Positions 1-7,155 of a stretch of 12,548 bases of DNA are shown here, piece by piece. Below the pieces are notes generated by a model. It saw only the letters and a program-made list of their open reading frames with translations. It was not told where the DNA came from and did not search any database. A program made the translations under genes and the position numbers. The DNA lies in contig WRIP01000022.1 of assembly GCA_009782665.1 (NCBI GenBank), positions 1 to 12,548 on the forward strand, in the 5' to 3' direction. The DNA comes from Oscillospiraceae bacterium. GTDB taxonomy: Bacteria; Bacillota; Clostridia; Oscillospirales; Ruminococcaceae. How positions within the stretch are numbered: position 1 is the first letter of the stretch; each line of letters opens with the position of its first letter.

Positions 1-58
1 CAACCTTTGAGGTTGGAATCTGCTTCACTATCTCATAGATTCTCTCAAAGGTATTCAT
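1..58 (-). CDS. N-terminal fragment of an MGMT / alkyltransferase-like protein (partial)
   Basis: Only the first 19 codons are in the window, reading MNTFERIYEIVKQIPTSKV; the gene continues beyond the left edge. This pattern (aromatic-E-x-(I/V)-YEIV-x-x-IP-x-x-KV) resembles the start of the DNA-binding domain of the methylated-DNA-cysteine methyltransferase family and of the shorter alkyltransferase-like (ATL) proteins, which flip damaged guanines out of DNA. The usual IPxGKV has Ser in place of Gly here. The cysteine that separates true methyltransferases from ATL proteins lies outside the window, so the activity cannot be called. The ATG overlaps the mltG stop by one base (TGATG), and AGGTGA sits about 9 bases upstream, which supports translational coupling to mltG. 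The family call rests on a very short stretch. Confidence 0.55.
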   Translation of the reverse strand, partial: MNTFERIYEIVKQIPTSKV

Positions 59-1227
59 CAGCTCATATCACCTGCACCACTGGCTACCTGAGCATTTGCG
101 GCTCGCATCTGGTTAATGTTTTCCTGATGCTCTTTGTATGTGGTTCCATAGTATGTCTTGCCGGTATCATCCATCAGGAAATAATAGTATGGGGTGTCTT
201 CCGGGTTGAGGGTAGCACTGATGGAAATTTTACTGGGATTGCAGATGGCTCCGACCATTAAACCTTCACAGAGATAGGTGTCGTATGCGTACTCCATCTC
301 ATATGGAGTACCCTCAAATCCTCTGAGTTCAATATAGTAGTAGTCTAGCACTCCTACCGTATACTTCTGAGTGGCACATGATTGTAATGAGGGTAAGGGA
401 GAGGATTTACTTAAACGATTATGGAACACCGATGACACCTTATATATCTCATCTAGATCACCGGTTTCTTTTTCAACAATCGATGCTAACCTGACAATAT
501 CTTCGAGACTCATATTATTGAGCTCAATCTGTATCGACAGTACCGGATCCTGCAGTATCTTTTCTTCAAAGGTTTCAAGCATCTTCTGTACTATCTCGTA
601 CTGTGTTACATCTTCGTAGAATTCGTAGGTATCAGGGAATAGGAAACCTTCGAGTTTAGTGAACTTCTCTGGATTACTTGAAATTTTTTCGTAGAAGGAA
701 ACATCATAAACATCGTTACAGGCCTCCAGCCATTCATCGATGCTACATATGCCCATCTCTTCGAGATACATTCCCATTCTCAGAGTTGTCCAACCGTCAA
801 TAAATTGGAGCGTTATTGTCTCTCGGAGATCTAACATGGGTTGTTCTAATACCGGTATTATCTCTTCATAACTCATATTACTGCGAAGCTCATGCGGGCC
901 GTACATGAAGTGAGGGGTTTTGGCATAGAAAAACCGCAGATAGTTTCTAAAGATGAATTTGTTTGCAACTATTCCGTATTCTTCCAGTAGTTCGGAGATC
1001 ATATCTGAGGTTGCTTCATAGGGTATATCTATGATGATAGGGGTATCGACTCCGTTTGTGCCTTCAACATCACTCTTTATATATTTGTATCCATAATTTA
1101 CTGCGTAGGCAACCACACCGATGATGATCAGTGCGATGAGCCATCCGATCCAACCCCGTCTTCTTTGGTATTCTCTTCTTCTTCGTCTTCTGTTATCGTA
1201 CTGACCGTCTTGTGTCTTATATATCAT
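58..1227 (-). CDS. mltG: Endolytic peptidoglycan transglycosylase MltG (YceG-like)
   Basis: This is a 389-residue membrane-anchored lytic transglycosylase that cleaves nascent peptidoglycan strands at the outer face of the membrane and so sets glycan chain length. A very basic cytoplasmic tail (Arg-rich, residues 13-24) precedes one transmembrane helix (about 27-45), followed by the extracellular YceG domain. Family landmarks are LEGFLFPDTY (192-201), LASIVEKET (247-255) with E252 as the expected catalytic glutamate, FHNRL (268-272) and YDTYLCEGL near 315-323. In the usual LQSDPT motif the Asp-Pro is replaced by Cys-Ala (LQSCAT, 281-286). AGGAG at 1241-1237 lies 9 bases before the ATG and overlaps the end of the upstream GNAT gene. 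The gene is last or next to last in the DUF2156-GNAT-mltG unit and overlaps the downstream MGMT-like start. The family call is firm. Confidence 0.93.
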   Translation of the reverse strand: MIYKTQDGQYDNRRRRRREYQRRRGWIGWLIALIIIGVVAYAVNYGYKYIKSDVEGTNGVDTPIIIDIPYEATSDMISELLEEYGIVANKFIFRNYLRFFYAKTPHFMYGPHELRSNMSYEEIIPVLEQPMLDLRETITLQFIDGWTTLRMGMYLEEMGICSIDEWLEACNDVYDVSFYEKISSNPEKFTKLEGFLFPDTYEFYEDVTQYEIVQKMLETFEEKILQDPVLSIQIELNNMSLEDIVRLASIVEKETGDLDEIYKVSSVFHNRLSKSSPLPSLQSCATQKYTVGVLDYYYIELRGFEGTPYEMEYAYDTYLCEGLMVGAICNPSKISISATLNPEDTPYYYFLMDDTGKTYYGTTYKEHQENINQMRAANAQVASGAGDMS

Positions 1228-1241
1228 TTTAAGTAGCTCCT

Positions 1242-2114
1242 TCAGTCAAACATTAGATTCATATATGGGTTGAGATCCGCAATATAGGTCTTAACATGCA
1301 GCGGCTTGGACATACCGTAGGGGATTACCTCCCCTTCATGGGCAAAGAGTTCACTTCTGGTCGGTAGTGTCATCAGCACCCCTTTAGCACGATATTGACT
1401 CATCAGCGCTCTTACCAAAGCCAGCACCATATCATCCTCCGATCCAAGACTTTCCTTGATGAAAATCTTCCGATTCTCGAGTCGAAAGAATGCATAAGCT
1501 CTTCCCTGTTCTCCCTGATAGAGGGCTACATGATCGCCGTAGATGAAGGAATCCTCCATTAGGATTTTGATCTTTTCAGTATTCCATCTCACATGAGGTT
1601 GCTTGCTCAGTGCATGTTCCCGTATATCTGCTATAACTGAGGGGGATATCCGGTCGATGATGATACTGCTATCGAGTGTTCTCACCGACTCGAGCATCGC
1701 TCGCTTTATCTTCAACCGGCGAACGTTAAAATCAGCGTTGTAACCACGCTTTTTGTAGTAACTGTAGAGATACTGTTCACCCGGTACCAGTATCGCTAGC
1801 TGTACCCCCTGCGAACGTGCCAGATTCTCTGCATAGTCCAAAAGATAGGTCATATACCCGCGGTTTTGGTGTTGTTTTGCGGTCGCAGCCCCTAATATAT
1901 ATACCGCTTTTGCGGTTTCATCCCCAAACACAAACTCGGTGTCTATCATCAATAGCATCGAGACTATCTCACCATTTTCCTCACAGACTACCGCCTGTTC
2001 GGGTTTTGCTAACCGGTCAAACACAAAGTCTATATAGTTAATCGGGTCACTAAAGCAACTGTCCCAGATTTTCTTTAATGCTAAAATATCATAAGCCGTT
2101 GCTGTTCTAATCAT
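1242..2114 (-). CDS. GNAT-fold acetyltransferase, two-domain (Eis-like layout)
   Basis: This 290-residue protein has an N-terminal GNAT domain: residues 1-60 give the opening strand-helix part, and QHQNRGYMTYLL (81-92) is the acetyl-CoA pyrophosphate-binding motif A (Q-x-x-N-R-G-Y). It is followed by LVPGEQYLYSYYKKRGY (109-125), the typical beta5-helix segment in which a Tyr often acts as general acid. Residues about 140-290 form a second half that could be a degenerate GNAT fold, as in Eis-type N-acetyltransferases, but this is inferred from length and layout. The substrate is unknown. There is no signal peptide or membrane segment, so it is probably cytoplasmic. GAGGATAATATG gives a good ribosome site. 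The gene lies 42 bases after the DUF2156 gene and 14 bases before mltG, so it is probably co-transcribed with both. Confidence 0.85.
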   Translation of the reverse strand: MIRTATAYDILALKKIWDSCFSDPINYIDFVFDRLAKPEQAVVCEENGEIVSMLLMIDTEFVFGDETAKAVYILGAATAKQHQNRGYMTYLLDYAENLARSQGVQLAILVPGEQYLYSYYKKRGYNADFNVRRLKIKRAMLESVRTLDSSIIIDRISPSVIADIREHALSKQPHVRWNTEKIKILMEDSFIYGDHVALYQGEQGRAYAFFRLENRKIFIKESLGSEDDMVLALVRALMSQYRAKGVLMTLPTRSELFAHEGEVIPYGMSKPLHVKTYIADLNPYMNLMFD

Positions 2115-2156
2115 ATTATCCTCGTATCAGATAGATTAACACTAAGTTGCTCTTGG

Positions 2157-3053
2157 CTATACTTTCGGGAATATCGTTATCTTGTCGCTGAGGAACTCGG
2201 GATAGTAGGAGAGCTTAGCTTTTCTCAGCCCCTCCTGTCCGACATCATCCTCACGATTTATATACTCATAATCCTTACAAAAATGAGCGGCAAAATCACG
2301 ATTAATTATGGCATAGCTGCCCTGTATGTCGTGAAATGCTTTCTCAATATGAATACAATAGGTATTTGAATTAATTGGCTCACCTATCGAATAGGCTAAG
2401 ATTTCATCACCGGATTGAATAAATCCACCCTCAAGCCCGATATCGAAAAACATATCCAATGCTCTCGACGCTACGGTTATCTCTTCCGATAGACTCTCTG
2501 AGGCATCTGTTGCATATCGTTCGCACCAGGTCTTGTTCATCTCCATGACCTGTTCAATGTTATCCTTGGTGATTGCCCGAAACTCATAGTCGGGATGGTT
2601 ATCGCGAAATCGTGCGATATGGTTGCGTTTGTTATGATACTTTTTACCTTCAAGCGTTATAAGATTCTTGGCAAGATAGATGTATTCGGCATAATCTCGC
2701 TCAAATCGATACTCAAACCGACCGGGGTAGATAGCATCAATCGCCTCGAAGTCGGCTTTGTCAGCAGCTAAGATACTAAAACGCTCCTCATGTCCGCTTT
2801 GCTTTGCATCTTCCAGCATCAGATTAAGGGTGTTTTTTAGATCAAAATCACCTATCGGGAACAGATAACCAGCACCGTGACGATCATGTCGTATCACAGC
2901 AGATTCATTATGATATGCAACCTTCGTTGCATAGATTTTCACCCATAGTATAGCATTTCCGAAAGTATACTCACAACCCCTGTTCTTCTCATTTAGCAGC
3001 ATAGGCTGCAATCTACTTTTATCTTCAATTGATATCTCTTGAAACTCTAACAT
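2157..3053 (-). CDS. DUF2156 protein, stand-alone MprF C-terminal-like aminoacyl/acyltransferase
   Basis: This 298-residue soluble protein resembles the DUF2156 domain, which in MprF (phosphatidylglycerol lysyltransferase) moves an aminoacyl group from charged tRNA to a lipid. Recognisable pieces are the linker LEGKKYHNKRNHIARF (about 134-149) with its basic KKxHxKRNHI core, and the C-terminal YINREDDVGQEGLRKAK followed by SYYPEFL (about 265-287). Two tandem GNAT-like halves would fit the length. The MprF flippase membrane domain is absent, so lipid lysylation cannot be assumed. Stand-alone relatives are common in clostridia without an assigned substrate. The gene is first in a probable operon with a GNAT protein and mltG, which hints at the envelope. 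Its start has GAGGT about 11 bases upstream, somewhat far. Confidence 0.85.
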   Translation of the reverse strand: MLEFQEISIEDKSRLQPMLLNEKNRGCEYTFGNAILWVKIYATKVAYHNESAVIRHDRHGAGYLFPIGDFDLKNTLNLMLEDAKQSGHEERFSILAADKADFEAIDAIYPGRFEYRFERDYAEYIYLAKNLITLEGKKYHNKRNHIARFRDNHPDYEFRAITKDNIEQVMEMNKTWCERYATDASESLSEEITVASRALDMFFDIGLEGGFIQSGDEILAYSIGEPINSNTYCIHIEKAFHDIQGSYAIINRDFAAHFCKDYEYINREDDVGQEGLRKAKLSYYPEFLSDKITIFPKV

Positions 3054-3111
3054 ACAAACAAATTACCTCAAAACAACTATATTTTTTTCTTTTTCTATCT
3101 TCCTAGCAATA

Positions 3112-3140
3112 AAGTATATCTCGCCTTTGAGAAAATACTT
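3112..3140 (-). other. Hairpin in the leader of the DUF2156-GNAT-mltG transcript
   Basis: On the minus strand AAGTAT pairs with ATACTT and TCTC with GAGA around a loop AAAGGC, leaving a small 2x1 internal loop. It sits midway in the roughly 125-base untranslated leader between the candidate promoter and the DUF2156 start. No U-tract follows, so it is not an intrinsic terminator, and I do not recognise it as a riboswitch. Its role is unknown. Confidence 0.35.
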
Positions 3141-3185
3141 CTTAGATATCTGTTTAGATTTCTGTTCTTTTTTTATCACCCAAAC

Positions 3186-3213
3186 ATTATACACACAAAT
3201 GAAGCAAAGGCAA
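3186..3213 (-). promoter_or_regulatory. Candidate sigma-A promoter for the DUF2156-GNAT-mltG unit
   Basis: A perfect -10 TATAAT at 3191-3186 is preceded after 16 bases by TTGCCT (3213-3208), four of six matches to TTGACA. The expected start site is near 3179, giving a leader of about 125 bases before the DUF2156 ATG. It lies in the only sizeable gap (192 bp) between tmk and the next gene. I see no convincing tmk terminator in this gap, so some read-through is possible. Confidence 0.6.
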
Positions 3214-3245
3214 AAGTTTCGCTCGAATGTATATGTCTGTCATCG

Positions 3246-3908
3246 CTAAAGCTGGCTTTTGATAGAATCATATACCTCTTCGGCTATACTCTCTCTGCTT
3301 CTCATCCGGTCATGTTCACTGCAGTCAATAACTGTCCATCCTTCTTTTGCGGCACAATAGAGCGCTGCCGTTCGACTATTCCTTTGAAACTCAATATCCT
3401 GCTCATGGATATCCATGAGGCTCCTATCTCCATTGTATCGTTCCATTATCAGCTGTTCGCTGAGAGTAGAATCGATATCGAGATAGATGACCGCATCCGG
3501 TCTTGGCAGTCTCAGTCTGTTGTACTCAAAATCAAACAACCAGTGAATAAATTCATCCCATTCAGTTTGCTTTAGCTTCGGCATCTGGTGCACTGCATTT
3601 GAAGTAGAGTATCGGTTGGAAACAAAGGTAGTACCCATATAGTACTGGTCACCCCAACTCTGCATGAAGCTGATATATCTATCCACAGCATAGAACATCG
3701 AGGCGGCATAACAATTAACGTCGGACAGTGAACTTCCATACTCACCAGCGAGATATCGCCTGATGAATATCGAGGATTCCTCGTCATAGCAGGGGAAGTC
3801 TATGAGCTTGACGTCTAGTTCAAGTTCTAGCAGTTTAGCTTCGAGCAGTTTGGCTTGAGTCGCCTTACCGCTGCCGTCACATCCTTCAATTACAAATAGT
3901 CTGCCCAC
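3246..3908 (-). CDS. tmk: Thymidylate kinase (dTMP kinase), clostridial-type variant
   Basis: This kinase phosphorylates dTMP to dTDP with ATP in the cytoplasm, the step after ThyX. I choose the GTG at 3908, giving 220 residues: it overlaps the thyX stop by one base (TAGTG), has AAAGGA about 9 bases upstream, and puts the P-loop at the usual distance from the N-terminus. A longer in-frame start at 3965 would add 19 residues inside thyX. Seen in the protein: P-loop GCDGSGKATQ (9-18), DFPCY (37-41) at the dTMP-site position, AVDRY (75-79), SNRYSTSNAVHQ (97-108), LDFEY-like LFDFEY (124-129), VIYLD (140-144), and a lid region with RYNGD (157-161). Two departures from the textbook family are Ala16, where Ser/Thr normally binds Mg, and Asn98, where Asp is usual in DRY. 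The SNAVHQ and GKATQ features resemble a clostridial subgroup I recall, so the enzyme is probably functional. Confidence 0.88.
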   Translation of the reverse strand: MGRLFVIEGCDGSGKATQAKLLEAKLLELELDVKLIDFPCYDEESSIFIRRYLAGEYGSSLSDVNCYAASMFYAVDRYISFMQSWGDQYYMGTTFVSNRYSTSNAVHQMPKLKQTEWDEFIHWLFDFEYNRLRLPRPDAVIYLDIDSTLSEQLIMERYNGDRSLMDIHEQDIEFQRNSRTAALYCAAKEGWTVIDCSEHDRMRSRESIAEEVYDSIKSQL

Positions 3909-4681
3909 TAGATATTTTCCTTTAACTCTCGGTAGTAATTTCGCACCTCTTCGCTCATACCACAACTCATCTTACCTTCACTGCACCTACTCTTGATACA
4001 GGGTGGACCGGCGTTCTTAAAAATAGTCGGAGCTTTTTCACAGACCAACTTTAGCATCTCGTCCGCTAATGCACGTATCTCCCACTGTGCTCTGCGGCAG
4101 CAACGTTGTCGAAAGAAATTTTGTAGTGAACGGGCATTCATGGTCATCACCATCTTAGTTTCACAGGCGTTAGGAAATACGAATCTCGCATCCTCAATGG
4201 CTTTCTTCTCTGCCTGAGATTCTGCGGTTTTTTGATCGATACCTGTCTTAAGATACTGCTGCAGATGGGATGTATAGAGTATCTTCGTAATCTCGTTATA
4301 GCTCCAGCGATCGTTAAGCATCGCTGCTTCAAATACTGCTAGTGCCGCTTCGTCCTCGGCAATCACAGGAGGGATGACATAGTTAAAATCTTTAAGTTTG
4401 ACATAACGCTGGCTCTGAACACTGTAGCTGGCGTGTCGATGACGGGTTATCTGTGCTAGCAAGGATCGCGATACCCCTTCGATGGCAAAGGTAAAACTCG
4501 CATGTTCAATCGGACTCTCATGCCCTAGTTGATTGAGCAATGTATCGATGAAGCTCTCGGTTTTTTCAGGAGTGAGATCGTTCATCAGAGTACTAACTTC
4601 CGAATCCGAATAGCAGAGTTTAGCGGCAGCAGCAACCACCTGTTCGGGTTGCTCGGTATGTGCGATGAGATATACCTTCAT
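3908..4681 (-). CDS. thyX: FAD-dependent thymidylate synthase ThyX
   Basis: ThyX makes dTMP from dUMP using methylene-tetrahydrofolate as carbon donor and NADPH via a bound FAD; it replaces ThyA in many clostridia. The signature RHRx7S is present as RHRHASYSVQS (80-90), with the following QRY. Other family features are GHESPIEH (53-60), the ARFVFPNACETKMVMTMNAR region (165-184), and the C-terminal RAQWEIR (197-203) that closes the active site. The length of 257 is normal for the longer bacterial forms. The tail has three cysteines in GPPC-x4-C-x6-C spacing (228, 233, 240), as I recall from other clostridial ThyX proteins. The gene starts 19 bases after pcrA and its stop overlaps the tmk GTG, so the two dTMP enzymes are probably translated together. 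The ribosome site (AAAGAGAA) is weak. Confidence 0.96.
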   Translation of the reverse strand: MKVYLIAHTEQPEQVVAAAAKLCYSDSEVSTLMNDLTPEKTESFIDTLLNQLGHESPIEHASFTFAIEGVSRSLLAQITRHRHASYSVQSQRYVKLKDFNYVIPPVIAEDEAALAVFEAAMLNDRWSYNEITKILYTSHLQQYLKTGIDQKTAESQAEKKAIEDARFVFPNACETKMVMTMNARSLQNFFRQRCCRRAQWEIRALADEMLKLVCEKAPTIFKNAGPPCIKSRCSEGKMSCGMSEEVRNYYRELKENI

Positions 4682-4700
4682 CAGTTTTCTCTTTCTGCGA

Positions 4701-7058
4701 CTACTGAGGTCGCTGCATCTTGGCTGTGGCAGCCATTATCTTTTTCGTTCCATGAATCTCAAACACAATCTCAAGAATACTATCACTCAAGAGATGTTTG
4801 GCAGATATGACCTTACCTCGTCCGAACTTTCTGTGCACTACTTCGTCTCCCACCTCAAACCGAATATATTCCGTCTGTTCGATATCTTTTTTCGGTGTTG
4901 TAGTAGCTATGGTGTTGAGATTTCTAGCCACGGGTTCAGAAATAGAAACACTGGGGAATACTGTTCTACCTGTCAGTGTGATGTTTTGGGGGAGTTCAGT
5001 AAGAAACCTCGAGCGCGGATTACTCATTGTTTTCCCGAACAAAATCCTTCTCGCTGCATGGCTGACATAGAGGTTCTTACGGGCTCGTGTGATCCCTACA
5101 TAGCAAAGTCGTCGTTCTTCCTCAATATCCTCCGTGTTGTACCAGGATTGTGAGGATGGGAATATACCCTCCTCCAGCGCTGGCATAAAGACGTTATCGA
5201 ACTCAAGACCCTTAGCTCCGTGAAGTGTCATCAGTACCACTACATCTTCATTGCTGTCGTAGTTATCGGTATCGGAGTAGAGTGAAATATATGACAAAAA
5301 GTCACTAAGCGATGTATCATCGAACTCCTCTTCAAACCGACGGATGGCAGTGAAGAGCATCTCAATGTTATCTTTTCTTACCTCTTCGTTGTCCTCTATT
5401 AGCATCGCTTCATATCCACTCAGCTCATAGACCTGTTTCGCAAACGCTTCAATGCTCTTAGCAGTTTGGTGAGCTTTTATAAGGTTTCGATAGATATCAT
5501 TAAACTCACCGAGTGCCTTTGACGTACGGGAGATTTCCTCATATTTTTCACGGTTATCTATGACCTCAAGCATCGAAAGATGCTCTCGTAGCGCAATCAT
5601 TTCTACCGCAGCGATGGTGGTATTGCCGATTTTTCTGGTAGGATTATTAATTATCCGTTTGAGTCTGAGATTATCTTCGGGATTGTCGACGATACTCATA
5701 TATGCCAGCATGTCCTTAATCTCTGCTCGGTCGAGAAACCGTACCGCACCGAAGATCTTATATGGGATACCTCTCAGATAGAGTTCGTTTTCATACTGTT
5801 TTGATTGAGAATTCATCCGGTAGAGAATTGCATTACTTCCGTACGACATCCCGTCGTCATGTGCCTGTTCGATAGTTGAGACGATAAAGCGAGTCTCCTC
5901 TTCTGCTGAAGATGCGCTATACACACTCACCTGAGCTCCAAACTCATTGGCAGTCCAGAGGGTCTTACCCTTTCGATTGGTATTGTAGGTGATGACCGAG
6001 TTGGCTGCATCGAGTATGTTTCCGGTTGAGCGATAGTTTTGTTCCAACCTCACCACCTTGGCACCGGGGAAGCTGGCTTCAAAGGTCAAAATATTCTTTA
6101 TCGTAGCCCCACGAAACTTATATATACTCTGATCGTCATCTCCGACTACACAGATATTTTGATGACTACCGGTCAATAGCTTAACAAGACGAAATTGAGC
6201 AACCGAGGTATCTTGGTACTCGTCTACAAAGATATATGTGAATCGCTCATGATACATATCACGTATTCTTTTATTATTCTCGAGAAGTATGACGGTGTTG
6301 AATATGAGGTCATCGAAATCCATCGCACCTGCAGCAGACAATCGACTCTGATACTCGGTATATATTTTGGCGTAGAGTTCGTCGGTATAGTTTTGAATAT
6401 TTTGGGTGAACTCGACCGTTGAACACATACTGTCCTTGGCTCTTGAGATAGCCGAAGCTACCGAAGCCACCGTTATGAAACGGTCATCAATACCATTATC
6501 CTTTATTATCTGCTTAATCACCCGGCGGGAATCATCCGAATCATAGATGGTGAAATTCTTATCATACCCAATTCTATCGGCATCCCGCCTCAAAAAGCGA
6601 ACACATGCTGAGTGAAAGGTTGAGGCAAACAAATTACTTCCCCGTGGGCCTACCCTCTCGACAATACGTGATTTTAGTTCACCTGCCGCCTTATTTGTGA
6701 AGGTAATGGCGAGTATGTTCCAGGGATCTACCTTCCCGTCATTTAGGAGCGACATAATACGATCGTCAGCCTTATTGCCGCTGGCAATCAGAGAGTTAAG
6801 TTCGTTGAGATCCTCGCGTGTAAGCGAAGCCGGGATCTCGTCGGATACATATGCCGTACCGAACTCAACCAGATTTAGTATCCGATTGACTAGCACGGTG
6901 GTTTTTCCACTACCGGCACCTGCTAAAATGAGCATAGGTCCGCTTACCTGAACCGTAGCTTCCAGCTGTCGTTCATTTAGGTAATCGAACTGTTTCTCGA
7001 TATATTTTTTTCTAGACTCAAGAAAGTCCTTTTTGTAGTCGTTTTTCTCTGTTACCAT
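4701..7058 (-). CDS. pcrA: ATP-dependent 3'-5' DNA helicase PcrA (UvrD/Rep family)
   Basis: PcrA is the essential superfamily 1A helicase of Gram-positives, acting in repair and in clearing proteins from DNA. I take the ATG at 7058 (785 residues), because the alternative in-frame GTG at 7067 lies only about 14 bases after the predicted transcript start and has no ribosome site. Numbered from that GTG, motifs are: Q-motif LNERQLEA (30-37), Walker A AGAGSGKTT (49-57), Ia ITFTNKAA (121-128), II VDEYQDTS (281-288), III VVGDDDQSIYKFRGA (307-321), IV QNYRSTGN (343-350), V LHGAKGLEF (615-623), VI YVGITRARKNLYV (656-668), and a C-terminal Tudor-like module near VGDEVVHRKFGRGKV (739-753). About 45 extra residues lie between helicase motifs I and Ia (roughly 68-113). 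The gene has its own promoter and leads the pcrA-thyX-tmk unit. Confidence 0.95.
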   Translation of the reverse strand: MVTEKNDYKKDFLESRKKYIEKQFDYLNERQLEATVQVSGPMLILAGAGSGKTTVLVNRILNLVEFGTAYVSDEIPASLTREDLNELNSLIASGNKADDRIMSLLNDGKVDPWNILAITFTNKAAGELKSRIVERVGPRGSNLFASTFHSACVRFLRRDADRIGYDKNFTIYDSDDSRRVIKQIIKDNGIDDRFITVASVASAISRAKDSMCSTVEFTQNIQNYTDELYAKIYTEYQSRLSAAGAMDFDDLIFNTVILLENNKRIRDMYHERFTYIFVDEYQDTSVAQFRLVKLLTGSHQNICVVGDDDQSIYKFRGATIKNILTFEASFPGAKVVRLEQNYRSTGNILDAANSVITYNTNRKGKTLWTANEFGAQVSVYSASSAEEETRFIVSTIEQAHDDGMSYGSNAILYRMNSQSKQYENELYLRGIPYKIFGAVRFLDRAEIKDMLAYMSIVDNPEDNLRLKRIINNPTRKIGNTTIAAVEMIALREHLSMLEVIDNREKYEEISRTSKALGEFNDIYRNLIKAHQTAKSIEAFAKQVYELSGYEAMLIEDNEEVRKDNIEMLFTAIRRFEEEFDDTSLSDFLSYISLYSDTDNYDSNEDVVVLMTLHGAKGLEFDNVFMPALEEGIFPSSQSWYNTEDIEEERRLCYVGITRARKNLYVSHAARRILFGKTMSNPRSRFLTELPQNITLTGRTVFPSVSISEPVARNLNTIATTTPKKDIEQTEYIRFEVGDEVVHRKFGRGKVISAKHLLSDSILEIVFEIHGTKKIMAATAKMQRPQ

Positions 7059-7087
7059 TAATCTCACTCATAATCTATTTCACTGAA

Positions 7088-7093
7088 ATTATA
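7088..7093 (-). promoter_or_regulatory. Extended -10 promoter element for pcrA-thyX-tmk
   Basis: A perfect TATAAT at 7093-7088 is preceded by TGG, making an extended -10 (TGnTATAAT). No good -35 is seen at 16-18 bases, which is common for extended -10 promoters. Transcription would start near 7081 in the 88-bp gap after recD2, about 23 bases before the chosen pcrA ATG. Confidence 0.6.
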
Positions 7094-7155
7094 CCACTTT
7101 TCGATGGGTTTTCATATACATCAGCAGAGTTACGATTCAGTTTTTTGTCATCCGT

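Noticed and set aside
1..15. Inverted repeat CAACCT-TTG-AGGTTG
   Set aside because: It lies within the coding part of the MGMT-like gene and is short, with no U-tract; probably chance.
3909..3965. Longer start for the thymidylate kinase
   Set aside because: It lies inside thyX, adds 19 residues before an otherwise normal P-loop position, and the GTG at 3908 has a good ribosome site and stop-start overlap.
4665..5153. 162-codon plus-strand open frame opposite the pcrA 3' end
   Set aside because: It is a shadow of pcrA, whose helicase motifs in that part are clear on the minus strand.
7059..7067. GTG start of pcrA
   Set aside because: It lies about 14 bases after the predicted transcript start and lacks a ribosome site; the ATG nine bases later is favoured, although not by a strong ribosome site.
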